A stretch of DNA of 64,000 nt. Origin: Candidatus Alistipes intestinigallinarum. GTDB taxonomy: Bacteria; Bacteroidota; Bacteroidia; Bacteroidales; Rikenellaceae. Under the pieces are notes generated by a model. That model saw only the letters and a list, made by a program, of their open reading frames with translations, was not told where the DNA came from and ran no database searches. Of this stretch, positions 51,310 through 60,106 are shown in pieces. Location: the NCBI GenBank assembly GCA_019115745.1, contig DXDA01000007.1, positions 1-64,000 on the forward strand, written 5' to 3'. How positions within the stretch are numbered: the first letter of the stretch is position 1; each line of letters starts with the position of its first letter. The position numbers and the translations under genes were made by a program.

Positions 51310-54300
51310 TCAATCTTTCGTGATCACGATGTCGTCGATAAAATGCCGACCTGTACCTCCGATCGTAATTCTTGTATCCTTCGTCGCACCAGTCACGGGA
51401 ACTGAAACATCGTACCAGCGATGATAAGCATTTTCATAAGCCGGGGCTGTTTCATTGGTAATTTCGGTCAGTTCACCTTGTGGCAGCAAAGTCGTCAGAT
51501 CGGGAGTCAATGTTCCGACGCTCCCTCCGCCCGATGTAGTGATTGTTACCGTGCAGGGATCAGGGGCAAAAGCAACTTTTCCACCCAGTCCCACACCGAT
51601 ACGAAACTTCAAAGTAACATCAGCCGGAGTATCACCCAAAGCTGCCAAGGCAGGAGTCGTTATACTGCTCGTACCATCCGTATCGCTTTTCCCAACACGA
51701 ATATAACCCGTTCCTTCGTATACATTTCCGCTCTTATCCCATCCTTCCGGCATCGTATATTGCTCTGAGAGATTCGTCCACATTTGCCACGAAGGTATAA
51801 AATAATCGTGAGCCAGATAAGCATCATCAAAACCTTCGGTCAAAAGAACATTCTCCCCGGAGGGCAATACCGAAGTATAATAAGCACCTTTCTCATGTGT
51901 CGTCAAATAGAATCCGTGCTGGAACAGAAGCTGACCGTCTGTACGAATTCCCTGATCGGGATACAGAGCCGTCGTATTATCCGCCTGCATGATCTTGATA
52001 TAGATAAAGCCTCCTTCGGCAATAGCCTTGCTATCCGGCACATGGAAGTAAGCCATCTTATAACCGCCGCTGTTGGCTGTAGTGGGAATAGAAAAGACCT
52101 CAGATCCCTCCCCTGTAAACGGAGCCGTCAGAACCCGAACATCTTCATTCCAAGTCATATTGTCGGTACTCCACACAATTTTATAATTTTTCGGGACATA
52201 ACCGTTCGCACTCTTATTGGCAAACAAGCCGAATCCGAAGCGAAGTGTCCCGACAAGCCGAGACGTAGCCTTGATTTTAAATACCAAACCATTTTCCTGC
52301 CAGTTGTCGCCACCCCACCCGGTAGTCAGGAAACGACCGTCATAAATCGTAGCAGAGCCCGTATTTGTCAATCCACAACCGGGAATATCTTCATTTCCGA
52401 CCTTAGTGATCGTACAACCTTCCGGCGAAGAATAAGTTACCACATTATTCGAATAGGAGACATTTCGGAAACCAACCTCTCCATTTGCCATCGAAACCTT
52501 GAGCAATCCCGAAATCGGCGTAATGGCGTAGACCTCCTCGCCGAAACGCGTGCCGTTCATCGCCGAAAGATCCGACTCCGAAGCCGGAAGCACATAACCC
52601 GCTCCCGCAATACCCTTCACCGGGCCCCGCTTCTGCGGCACCATCGTCGAGGCAAACGTCGCATGGGCATAGGTCTTCATCGAATAGGTCGTTACCCGAT
52701 CCTCCAGTTCGAGCGTGACCGTCCCGCTCAACGTCTTCGACAGATCGGCATCCACCACCTGAGACTCCGGAAGCGATACCCGCATCGCCTCACAGGTCCC
52801 GGCTGCCAACTCCCCGACCGAAATCGAACGAACGGCAGGCAGTTCAGTTGCCGTTCCGCTCTTGGTCACTTCGGCTGCCGAGGTCGGCGTTACAACCAAA
52901 AGCCCGTCGGCATCCTTGGCCAGCTTGGCCCCCTTCACCACTACCTCGGCCTGGTCACCGACCGAAAGCCCGTGGTTCGGAGCGCTGACAAAGATACCCG
53001 CCTCATCATCCTGCACGGCAAAACAATCCTGCGGAACGTTGTCCACCGAAACGACCGTACCTTGTATATAAAGATTGTCGGAAATCGTCACCTCCGAAGC
53101 GCCCGCCTTGCCACGGAGCTCCGCAATGGTGGCCTTCACCGGATCGTCGGCACTCGGACGCTCCGGCTCTCCCTCGACGGCGAGCACGATGTCATCCACG
53201 AAGAACCGCACGTCGTCCGTGCTGGAGGTCATCGCTGCCGACGTAATAGTGATCTCGGTCTCGGGAGTCGCCCCACGGACGTAGACCGTAAACGGCTTGA
53301 ACTCGTTGTTCGCAACCCCTTCGAGCTCACCGCCCTCCACCGTGGCGCCGCTCGCACCATCGACTTTCACTACCACGCCGGGATCGGTCGGTTTGCCGTA
53401 GGCGTCGATCATCGCCGTCGCCAGGAACGTCAGCTTGAGGTCGCTCTTCAGAATCCGCATCGCCTCGAAGCGCGAAGCCAGTTGGATCGTATAGGAACCC
53501 TGCTTATAGCGCGTAACAATCGCCTCGTCGCCGCATCCGACCTGCAGGAAGCCCGGACGTGCGTAGCACTCCTCGAAAGCAACGATGTCCGAGTGCTCCT
53601 TGGGCAAGGAGTAGCCCCCCGCATGGAACGACGACATGAAGTCGAGCGGCAGGTCGATGTAGGCCGCTACGGCATCGCGCAGGTCGTCGAAGCCCGTCGA
53701 GAAGACGATCGTCTCGTCGTCCATGGCCGGGACTTCCGACGCATCGGCCTTAGCCTTCGTGATGCAGAAGCCCGTTTGGAAGGTAACCGTCGGATCCGAG
53801 CCCGACGTGCTGGCCGACGAGCCATCCTTGCAATAGTGACGAATCCAGAGCGTACCGCCAGCCGGGATCTGCTTCTCCGCAGGGATCGTGAAGTCCACGA
53901 TCTTCCAGACCGCATCCGAGGCTCCCCCGACCGACGCCTTGTCGAACGGCGTCCAGCTCTCACCATCGGCACTCCACTCGAACTGCCAGGCATGGCTCGC
54001 ATTCTGCGTACCGTCGCGACGGCTGCCGTAGACATAACGCAGGTCGCCCGAGAGCGCCTCCTTCAGCGGAATCTGCAACTGCAGCGCATCTCCCGTCGCC
54101 CACGACCCAATCACAACGCCCCGCTGGAAATACCAGTCCGTTTTGGGGTTCGTATGGGTCTTGGTGCTGAACGTCATGTCGGCCGGACTCCCCGTACGGC
54201 TCAAGATCATGCCGTCGTCGAAATAGCAGTTCCCACCCTCGATGAAGGCGTTGCTCAACATGTGGTTCGCGTCAATCGAGAACATCTGGTAGATCGGGAA

Positions 54301-54705
54301 ACCGTACCCGTCCCCGCCGCCAACGGTCCCGGCCCCCTGCGACAGCAGAATCGAAACCGTCGATGACTCCGAATCGGTCGTGACATGGATGTAGGCCGTT
54401 CGGGCACTCGTCGAACGGTTCCGGGACACGACCAGCTTCACCGCTGCATCACCCATTCCATAGGTCTCGCTCGGCGTAATCCAGCGTACGGTCTCGCCCG
54501 TCGCCGGGTCCGTAAAATCGATATGCCAGTAGGAATTACTGGTCACGTCGAGGGTCAGCTCCTCGCCCTCGCCGGAAGCGGTCAGACTCTCCTGTGTGAT
54601 CCCGACCCGGCCGACACTGTCGACCTCCGGATCGCTCGTGCAGGAGACGGCAACGCCCGCCAGCAGCAACGCCGCCGTCCAAATCCCGAATAATTGCTTT
54701 TTCAT
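51310..54705 (-). CDS. Surface lipoprotein with BACON and DUF5689 domains
   Basis: An 1131-residue lipoprotein (signal MKKQLFGIWTAALLLAGVAVSC). Residues about 35-130 form a BACON-like domain (VGITQESLTASGEGEELTLDVTSNSYWHIDF ... VSILLSQGAG). Residues about 140-530 form two beta-sandwich domains with STKTHTNP- and FYITK-type strands. Residues about 535-720 contain DUF5689 (NLYIQGTVVSVDNVPQDCFAVQDDEAGIFV) and the remainder repeats the sandwich type. BACON and DUF5689 domains occur in surface glycan-binding proteins of SusC/D loci. Start 54705 gives the clean signal. It probably binds glycans for the adjacent SusC/SusD system. Confidence 0.78.
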   Translation of the reverse strand: MKKQLFGIWTAALLLAGVAVSCTSDPEVDSVGRVGITQESLTASGEGEELTLDVTSNSYWHIDFTDPATGETVRWITPSETYGMGDAAVKLVVSRNRSTSARTAYIHVTTDSESSTVSILLSQGAGTVGGGDGYGFPIYQMFSIDANHMLSNAFIEGGNCYFDDGMILSRTGSPADMTFSTKTHTNPKTDWYFQRGVVIGSWATGDALQLQIPLKEALSGDLRYVYGSRRDGTQNASHAWQFEWSADGESWTPFDKASVGGASDAVWKIVDFTIPAEKQIPAGGTLWIRHYCKDGSSASTSGSDPTVTFQTGFCITKAKADASEVPAMDDETIVFSTGFDDLRDAVAAYIDLPLDFMSSFHAGGYSLPKEHSDIVAFEECYARPGFLQVGCGDEAIVTRYKQGSYTIQLASRFEAMRILKSDLKLTFLATAMIDAYGKPTDPGVVVKVDGASGATVEGGELEGVANNEFKPFTVYVRGATPETEITITSAAMTSSTDDVRFFVDDIVLAVEGEPERPSADDPVKATIAELRGKAGASEVTISDNLYIQGTVVSVDNVPQDCFAVQDDEAGIFVSAPNHGLSVGDQAEVVVKGAKLAKDADGLLVVTPTSAAEVTKSGTATELPAVRSISVGELAAGTCEAMRVSLPESQVVDADLSKTLSGTVTLELEDRVTTYSMKTYAHATFASTMVPQKRGPVKGIAGAGYVLPASESDLSAMNGTRFGEEVYAITPISGLLKVSMANGEVGFRNVSYSNNVVTYSSPEGCTITKVGNEDIPGCGLTNTGSATIYDGRFLTTGWGGDNWQENGLVFKIKATSRLVGTLRFGFGLFANKSANGYVPKNYKIVWSTDNMTWNEDVRVLTAPFTGEGSEVFSIPTTANSGGYKMAYFHVPDSKAIAEGGFIYIKIMQADNTTALYPDQGIRTDGQLLFQHGFYLTTHEKGAYYTSVLPSGENVLLTEGFDDAYLAHDYFIPSWQMWTNLSEQYTMPEGWDKSGNVYEGTGYIRVGKSDTDGTSSITTPALAALGDTPADVTLKFRIGVGLGGKVAFAPDPCTVTITTSGGGSVGTLTPDLTTLLPQGELTEITNETAPAYENAYHRWYDVSVPVTGATKDTRITIGGTGRHFIDDIVITKD

Positions 54706-54847
54706 AGGTGCGTAATAAAGGTTCATTTGAAATTACTCGATTCGGGCCCGGAATCCCGGGTCGAAGGCTTTCCGCTCCGAAACACGGCCCCAAAACGTTA
54801 CATTTGCATGACATTCGCCGAAAATTTTCAAAAAACAGCCGCTTTTC

Positions 54848-54878
54848 TTTGGAATGTCAAATATTACTTTTATTTTTG
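54848..54878 (+). promoter_or_regulatory. SusC gene promoter
   Basis: TTTG (54848-54851), 19 bases, TATTTTTG (54871-54878): full consensus, leader about 85 bases. A second box TACATTTG at 54798-54805 also faces rightward. On the minus strand TATATTTG at 54945-54952 could serve the BACON/DUF5689 gene. Confidence 0.72.
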
Positions 54879-54880
54879 TA

Positions 54881-54940
54881 CCACACTAAACCACACTATT
54901 CTATTTATTCTTGCCCTATGTGTTGTGTGGTGTGGTGTAC
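54881..54940 (+). promoter_or_regulatory. 5' UTR repeat-hairpin upstream of susC
   Basis: CCACAC occurs at 54881-54886 and 54891-54896; GTGTGG occurs at 54925-54930 and 54930-54935. The transcript leader can therefore fold into at least two registers of the same long hairpin. Confidence 0.55.
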
Positions 54941-54969
54941 GATGCAAATATACTACTAATTCTAAAAAG

Positions 54970-57900
54970 ATGAAAAAAAGTTACGATGAATTTCAAAGAA
55001 AGTGCGATTTTCGGACGATCGCTGCTTTCTGCGCGCTTCTGGCAGCGATCGTATTTGCACCATCGTACGCTTCGGCCCAGAACTTCACCCTGCAGGGTAG
55101 CGTCAAGACCGAAAAGGGCGAGCCGGTCCCGGGAGCCACTATCATCCTCGCCGGAACCCAGCAGGGCGTGACCTCCGACGCCCAGGGCAACTTCACCTTC
55201 GCCCTCGCTCAAAAACCCGCGGCCGATGCGTCGCTGCTCGTCTCCTACCTCGGCTACAAGAGCCAGACGATTCTCATCGGAAGCCGTACGACCTTCGACA
55301 TCGTACTCGCCGAAGAGAGCACCGCCATGGATGAGGTCGTAGTCGTCGGATATGGTTCCGTCCGCAAAAAGGACCTTACGGGATCCCTCTCCTCCGTGGG
55401 CGGCGAAACCATCCTCAACCGGCAGACCCAGACGCTCTCCCAGGCGCTTCAGGGTGCCATGCCCGGTGTGACCGTCACCCGAACGAACTCCGCACCCGGA
55501 GGTTCGGCCACGATCCGCATCCGCGGTATCACCTCCATGACCGAGGGCGCATCGGATCCCTATGTGCTGATCGACGGCGTGGCCGGGTCGATCGACGACG
55601 TGAATCCCAACGACATCGAAAACATCACCGTGCTGAAGGATGCGGCTTCGGCTTCGATCTACGGTTCGCAGGCCGCCGCCGGTGTCATCCTCATCACGAC
55701 CAAACGTGCCGGAAAAACCGGTGCCAGCGTCACCTATAACTATACGCTCGGTCTCGACTACCAGTCCCGGACTCCCGAATACATGAACGCCACCGACTAC
55801 ATGGCCGCCGTCAACGAGCTCCGCTACAACGACCTGCCCTCGGGCGGCTGGTACCAGGAGTATTCGCGGGAGATGATCGAGAACTACTGGATTCTCAACC
55901 GGGAGAATCCCGACCTCTATCCGAATGTCGACTGGATGGATCTGATGCTCAAGGACAAGGGCGTCCGTCAGTCGCACAGCCTCACGATCCAGGCCGGCGG
56001 CGAGAAGATCAGCTCCGTCCTGAGCCTGGGCTACGACGACGTCGACGGACTCTTCCGCAAGAATCTCAACTGGCAGCGCTACACCGCCCGGCTGAACAAC
56101 GACATCAAGGTCTTCAAATGGATGAAAGCCTCGGCCGACCTGTCGCTGCGCTACGTCGACCAGCTCAACCCCCACACCTCGCCGTCGAGCATCATGCGCT
56201 ACATCCCGTCCATCTACCAGGCCGTCTGGAGCGACGGTCGCTACGCTCCGGGCAAGGACGGTACGAACAAGTATGCCGCCCTGATGTCGGGAGGTGAGAA
56301 GGAGACCGACAAGTACCTGGCCAATGCCAAGTTCCAGATCGACATCACGCCCGTCAAGGGGCTGACCGTCACCGGAATCTTCGCACCGCAGTTCTCCTAC
56401 ACGAAGATCAAGGACTTCCAGCGCCAGACCGCCTACTTCAGCTACCAGGAGGAGAGCCTCACCAGTACGAAGTACATCTCCGACGCCAAGACCACCACAC
56501 TCGAAGAGACCCGCGGCGATACCTTCTCGCACACCACCCAGGTCTATGCCAACTACCAGCACACCTTCGGCCAGGACCACAACCTCAGCGCCATGATCGG
56601 TTACGAGAACTACTGGTATCAGGAGGGCGCGATCGTCGCCAAGAAGTCCTCGTTCGCCCACTCGCTGATCCCCGACCTGAGCGCCGGAGGCAGCGAAGAC
56701 GTTACGGCCAACTCGCAGAACGTCAACGAACTGGCCCGCCGATCCTACTTCGGCCGACTGATGTACAACTACCGTTCGAAATACTACATTCAGGGCAACA
56801 TCCGCCGCGACGGCTCCTCGCGGTTCGCTCCCGACTGCCGCTGGGGTACGTTCCTCTCGGCATCGGCCGGCTGGGTCTTCACCCAGGAGCGCTTCATGGA
56901 GGGGCTCCGCAAGGTGCTCGATCACGGCAAGCTGCGCCTCTCCTACGGAGAACTGGGTAACGAGCGCATCCAGGGCTACTACCCCTATCAGGCCGTCCTG
57001 GCCAACAACAACGTCGTCGGATATACCGGCTCCACGCTGACGGCCCTCTCGGGTTATGCACAGGCGGCGGCCATCGTCTCCGACATCACCTGGGAGACCA
57101 CCTCGACCGTCGACGTGGGTCTCGACCTGACGATGCTCAACAACCGGCTCTCCATCACGGCCGACTGGTACTACAAAAAGACCCGCGACATGCTTCTGCA
57201 GGTCCCCATCGCCCCGATCATGGGTCTCTCCGACCCCTATGACAACATCGGCGACATGAACACCAAAGGCTGGGAGGTGACGCTCGGATGGCGCGACAAC
57301 GTCGGCGACTTCAACTACGGGGTTACGTTCAACCTCTCGGACGACGTCTCGACCATGGGTTACATCGGAAACAAGGAGGTCATCTCCGGCGGCAAGATCA
57401 TCCGCGAAGGTGATGAGTACCAGTCGTGGTACGGCTACGTCTGCGAAGGGATCTATCAGAGCCAGGCCGAAGTCGACAACTCGGCAACCACCGGAACGGT
57501 CTACCCCGGAGACCTGCACTACCGTAACCTCGCGGATGCCGACCCGAACAGCCCGCTCATCAATGCCGAATACGACCGTGCGGTCCTCGGCTCCTCGCTC
57601 CCGCACTTCAACTACGGCGGTTCGGTCGACCTGGCCTGGCGCGGCATCGACTTCAACCTGACGTTCCAGGGCGTCGGCAAGCGCAACTCCTACCTCACGG
57701 ACGAGATGGTGCAGCCGCTGCGCTCGCAGTGGTATAACGTCCCGACGATCGTCGGGGGGGGGAATTCCTGGAGCCGTAAGAACACCATCGAGCAGAACCG
57801 GCACGCCAAGTACCCGCGCTATTCGTGGAACAGCGCCAACAACAACTACGCAATCTCCGACTTCTGGATCTTCGACGGCTCCTACTTCCGCGTCAAGAAC

Positions 57901-58089
57901 ATCACGCTGGGATACACCCTGCCCCAGAAGTGGATGAACCGGGTGCATGTCAAGAGCCTGCGCTTCGCCGTGACGCTCACCGACTTCTTCACCTACAGCC
58001 ACTTCCCCGAAGGCTGGGACCCCGAGGTCGGAACCACCGGATACCCGATCACCAAATCGGTACTCTTCTCGGCACACCTCAAATTCTAA
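54970..58089 (+). CDS. SusC/RagA-family TonB-dependent receptor
   Basis: A 1039-residue outer-membrane transporter importing oligosaccharides or peptides together with SusD. Signal peptide (residues 1-35), a carboxypeptidase-like regulatory beta-sandwich (FTLQGSVKTEKGEPVPGATIILAGTQQG ... DIVLAEESTAMDEVVVVGYGSV, TonB box region), a plug (IRIRGITSM) and a 22-stranded barrel follow. The start at 54970 gives MKKSYDEFQRK; in-frame upstream codons lie in the promoter. It precedes susD by 24 bases. Confidence 0.93.
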   Translation: MKKSYDEFQRKCDFRTIAAFCALLAAIVFAPSYASAQNFTLQGSVKTEKGEPVPGATIILAGTQQGVTSDAQGNFTFALAQKPAADASLLVSYLGYKSQTILIGSRTTFDIVLAEESTAMDEVVVVGYGSVRKKDLTGSLSSVGGETILNRQTQTLSQALQGAMPGVTVTRTNSAPGGSATIRIRGITSMTEGASDPYVLIDGVAGSIDDVNPNDIENITVLKDAASASIYGSQAAAGVILITTKRAGKTGASVTYNYTLGLDYQSRTPEYMNATDYMAAVNELRYNDLPSGGWYQEYSREMIENYWILNRENPDLYPNVDWMDLMLKDKGVRQSHSLTIQAGGEKISSVLSLGYDDVDGLFRKNLNWQRYTARLNNDIKVFKWMKASADLSLRYVDQLNPHTSPSSIMRYIPSIYQAVWSDGRYAPGKDGTNKYAALMSGGEKETDKYLANAKFQIDITPVKGLTVTGIFAPQFSYTKIKDFQRQTAYFSYQEESLTSTKYISDAKTTTLEETRGDTFSHTTQVYANYQHTFGQDHNLSAMIGYENYWYQEGAIVAKKSSFAHSLIPDLSAGGSEDVTANSQNVNELARRSYFGRLMYNYRSKYYIQGNIRRDGSSRFAPDCRWGTFLSASAGWVFTQERFMEGLRKVLDHGKLRLSYGELGNERIQGYYPYQAVLANNNVVGYTGSTLTALSGYAQAAAIVSDITWETTSTVDVGLDLTMLNNRLSITADWYYKKTRDMLLQVPIAPIMGLSDPYDNIGDMNTKGWEVTLGWRDNVGDFNYGVTFNLSDDVSTMGYIGNKEVISGGKIIREGDEYQSWYGYVCEGIYQSQAEVDNSATTGTVYPGDLHYRNLADADPNSPLINAEYDRAVLGSSLPHFNYGGSVDLAWRGIDFNLTFQGVGKRNSYLTDEMVQPLRSQWYNVPTIVGGGNSWSRKNTIEQNRHAKYPRYSWNSANNNYAISDFWIFDGSYFRVKNITLGYTLPQKWMNRVHVKSLRFAVTLTDFFTYSHFPEGWDPEVGTTGYPITKSVLFSAHLKF

Positions 58090-58113
58090 CATCGGATCAA
58101 AGAACGAAAAGAT

Positions 58114-60021
58114 ATGAAAACCTTCAAATGCGCAATCTTCGCCCTGGCCGGAAGTCTGCTCTTCTCGTGCAGCGATCTGGATCTTTCACCCAAGGATTCG
58201 GCAGCCAGCGGTTCGTGGTTCCAGACCCCCGAGCAGTTCGAACTAAACCTCAACGCCCTGCTCCACCACAGCTACTGGCCCATGGAGCGGAACGAATGGA
58301 CCTCCAACGAACAGACCGAACTCGACATGCTGACCGATGACGGACAGAACCGAAGCGCTCCGGGCCGGTTCCTCATCGACGGCGTGGACGGCACCTATCC
58401 GCTCGCCGTCCGCATGTGGGACATCACCTACACGGGCATCAACCGCTGCAACAAGATCATCACCGAGATCAAGAAACTCGAAGGCGAGATGGATCCCGAG
58501 CGGTACAACCGCATCATCGCCTGTGCCCGCTTCTACCGGGCCTGCTTCTACTGCCGGATCATGGTGCACTTCGGCGACCCGGTAGTCGTTCCCGAAAATA
58601 TGGACATGGACTCCGAAGCCGGACGCCAGGCCGCCTATGAGCTGACCCGCACGGACATGTGGGAGGTGGTCGACGACATGCTCCAGGAATTTGACGAGAT
58701 CGCGCCCCTGCTGCCCGTCTCGTACGGCGGCGGCGAGGTCGAGCGCGCCACGCAAGGGGCCGTCTACGGCATGAAGGCCCGCTACGCCCTGCACTTCGCA
58801 TCCATCCGCAAATGGGATACCATCGAGCTGGACGAGAACGGCCGGGGGCACGGATTCGGCGATGCCAACGAAGAGGAGGCCAAGCGGCTCTTCGAACAGG
58901 CCCGCGATGCCGCAGCGATGTGCATCTCCCTGAACGCCTACTCGCTTCACTCGGACTTCGGAGAGCTCTTCCGCATGTCCACGAAGCACTCCCCCGAGGG
59001 TATCTTCGTCATCCCGCGCTCGAAGGCCCTTTCGAACAACTCGAAGTATCAGTATCTCTACGGAGGCGCCACCACGGCCAAGCTGCCGCGTCTGTCGGGC
59101 GCTCCGACCTGCACGACCTGCCTGCCCTCGTGGTACCTGCTCTGCTCCTTCCTCGACGATCAGGGCAAACCCATCGACGAATCGACGGTTTACGACCCCC
59201 ACAAGCCCTTCGAGCACCGCGATCCCCGTTGCACCTACACCATCGTGGAGCACGGAACGCAGCACCTGGGCGTCGTCTTCGATCCCCATTTCGACGTGAC
59301 CGAGGTCTACAGCGCCCGCGAAGGGGGCATGGTCACCAACAACGACTCGCGGTCGTACAAGATCTCCGGCAGCTCGAACCAATACGCCTCCTACAACGGC
59401 CTGGTTCTCAAGAAGCACGTCGATGAAGACTGGCTCTCGCCCTTCGAGGCCGAAAACGACAAGCTGATCCTGCGCTATGCCGACGTGCTGCTCATGTACG
59501 CCGAGGCGAAGATCGAACTCAACGAGATCGACGATACGGTGCTCAACGCCATGAACCAGGTCCGCGCCCGGGCCTACAAGGTCGATGTGACGGCCACCTC
59601 CGACTATCCGGCCATCACCGAACGCGATCAGGCCCGGTTGCGAACGATCCTCCGCTTCGAGCGCCGCATGGAGTTCGCCTTCGAGAACCTGCGCCTCTAC
59701 GACCTCTGGCGCTGGCGCATCGCCGAGAAGGTGCTCAACCGCCCCTGGATCGGGCTTCCGAAGAAGGATGAGAAACTCCAGCGCGCCTACATCGACGACG
59801 GCATGTGGTTCCACGGCGCCGTACCGCAGGTCGACGAGGACGGCTGTGTGGATTTCATGGCCGACGTCGCTAAGGGTGACCCCAACTTCTTCCGCAACAA
59901 CATGTATGCGCAAGTGCTCGCCGAATGCAAGTTCGTGGCCCCGAAGAGCTACCTGTGGCCCATTCCGACCACGACCATGCAGGTCATGAAGAACATCACG
60001 GAGAACAATCCGGGATATTGA
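58114..60021 (+). CDS. SusD/RagB-family nutrient-binding lipoprotein
   Basis: A 635-residue surface lipoprotein (lipobox LLFSC, Cys19) acting as lid of the SusC channel. The SusD pattern is complete: DLDLSPKDSAASGSWFQTPEQFELNLNALL, helical TPR-like part (DPERYNRIIACARFYRACFYCRIMVHFGDPVVV), LILRYADVLLMYAEAKIELN and ERRMEFAFENLRLYDLWRWRIAEKVL near the C-terminus. It pairs with the SusC gene 24 bases upstream. Confidence 0.93.
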   Translation: MKTFKCAIFALAGSLLFSCSDLDLSPKDSAASGSWFQTPEQFELNLNALLHHSYWPMERNEWTSNEQTELDMLTDDGQNRSAPGRFLIDGVDGTYPLAVRMWDITYTGINRCNKIITEIKKLEGEMDPERYNRIIACARFYRACFYCRIMVHFGDPVVVPENMDMDSEAGRQAAYELTRTDMWEVVDDMLQEFDEIAPLLPVSYGGGEVERATQGAVYGMKARYALHFASIRKWDTIELDENGRGHGFGDANEEEAKRLFEQARDAAAMCISLNAYSLHSDFGELFRMSTKHSPEGIFVIPRSKALSNNSKYQYLYGGATTAKLPRLSGAPTCTTCLPSWYLLCSFLDDQGKPIDESTVYDPHKPFEHRDPRCTYTIVEHGTQHLGVVFDPHFDVTEVYSAREGGMVTNNDSRSYKISGSSNQYASYNGLVLKKHVDEDWLSPFEAENDKLILRYADVLLMYAEAKIELNEIDDTVLNAMNQVRARAYKVDVTATSDYPAITERDQARLRTILRFERRMEFAFENLRLYDLWRWRIAEKVLNRPWIGLPKKDEKLQRAYIDDGMWFHGAVPQVDEDGCVDFMADVAKGDPNFFRNNMYAQVLAECKFVAPKSYLWPIPTTTMQVMKNITENNPGY

Positions 60022-60106
60022 TCCGCTTCCAGTCAGGGCCGGGCCGATTTGCATAAATCGACCCGGCCCTTTCCGACACCAACCTCCAACCCAATAACCT
60101 ACGACC

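Noticed and set aside
51784..54366. Long plus-strand ORF of 860 codons
   Set aside because: It lies entirely antisense to the BACON/DUF5689 lipoprotein gene; its product is extremely Arg/His-rich and lacks domains, as expected for an antisense frame in GC-rich DNA.
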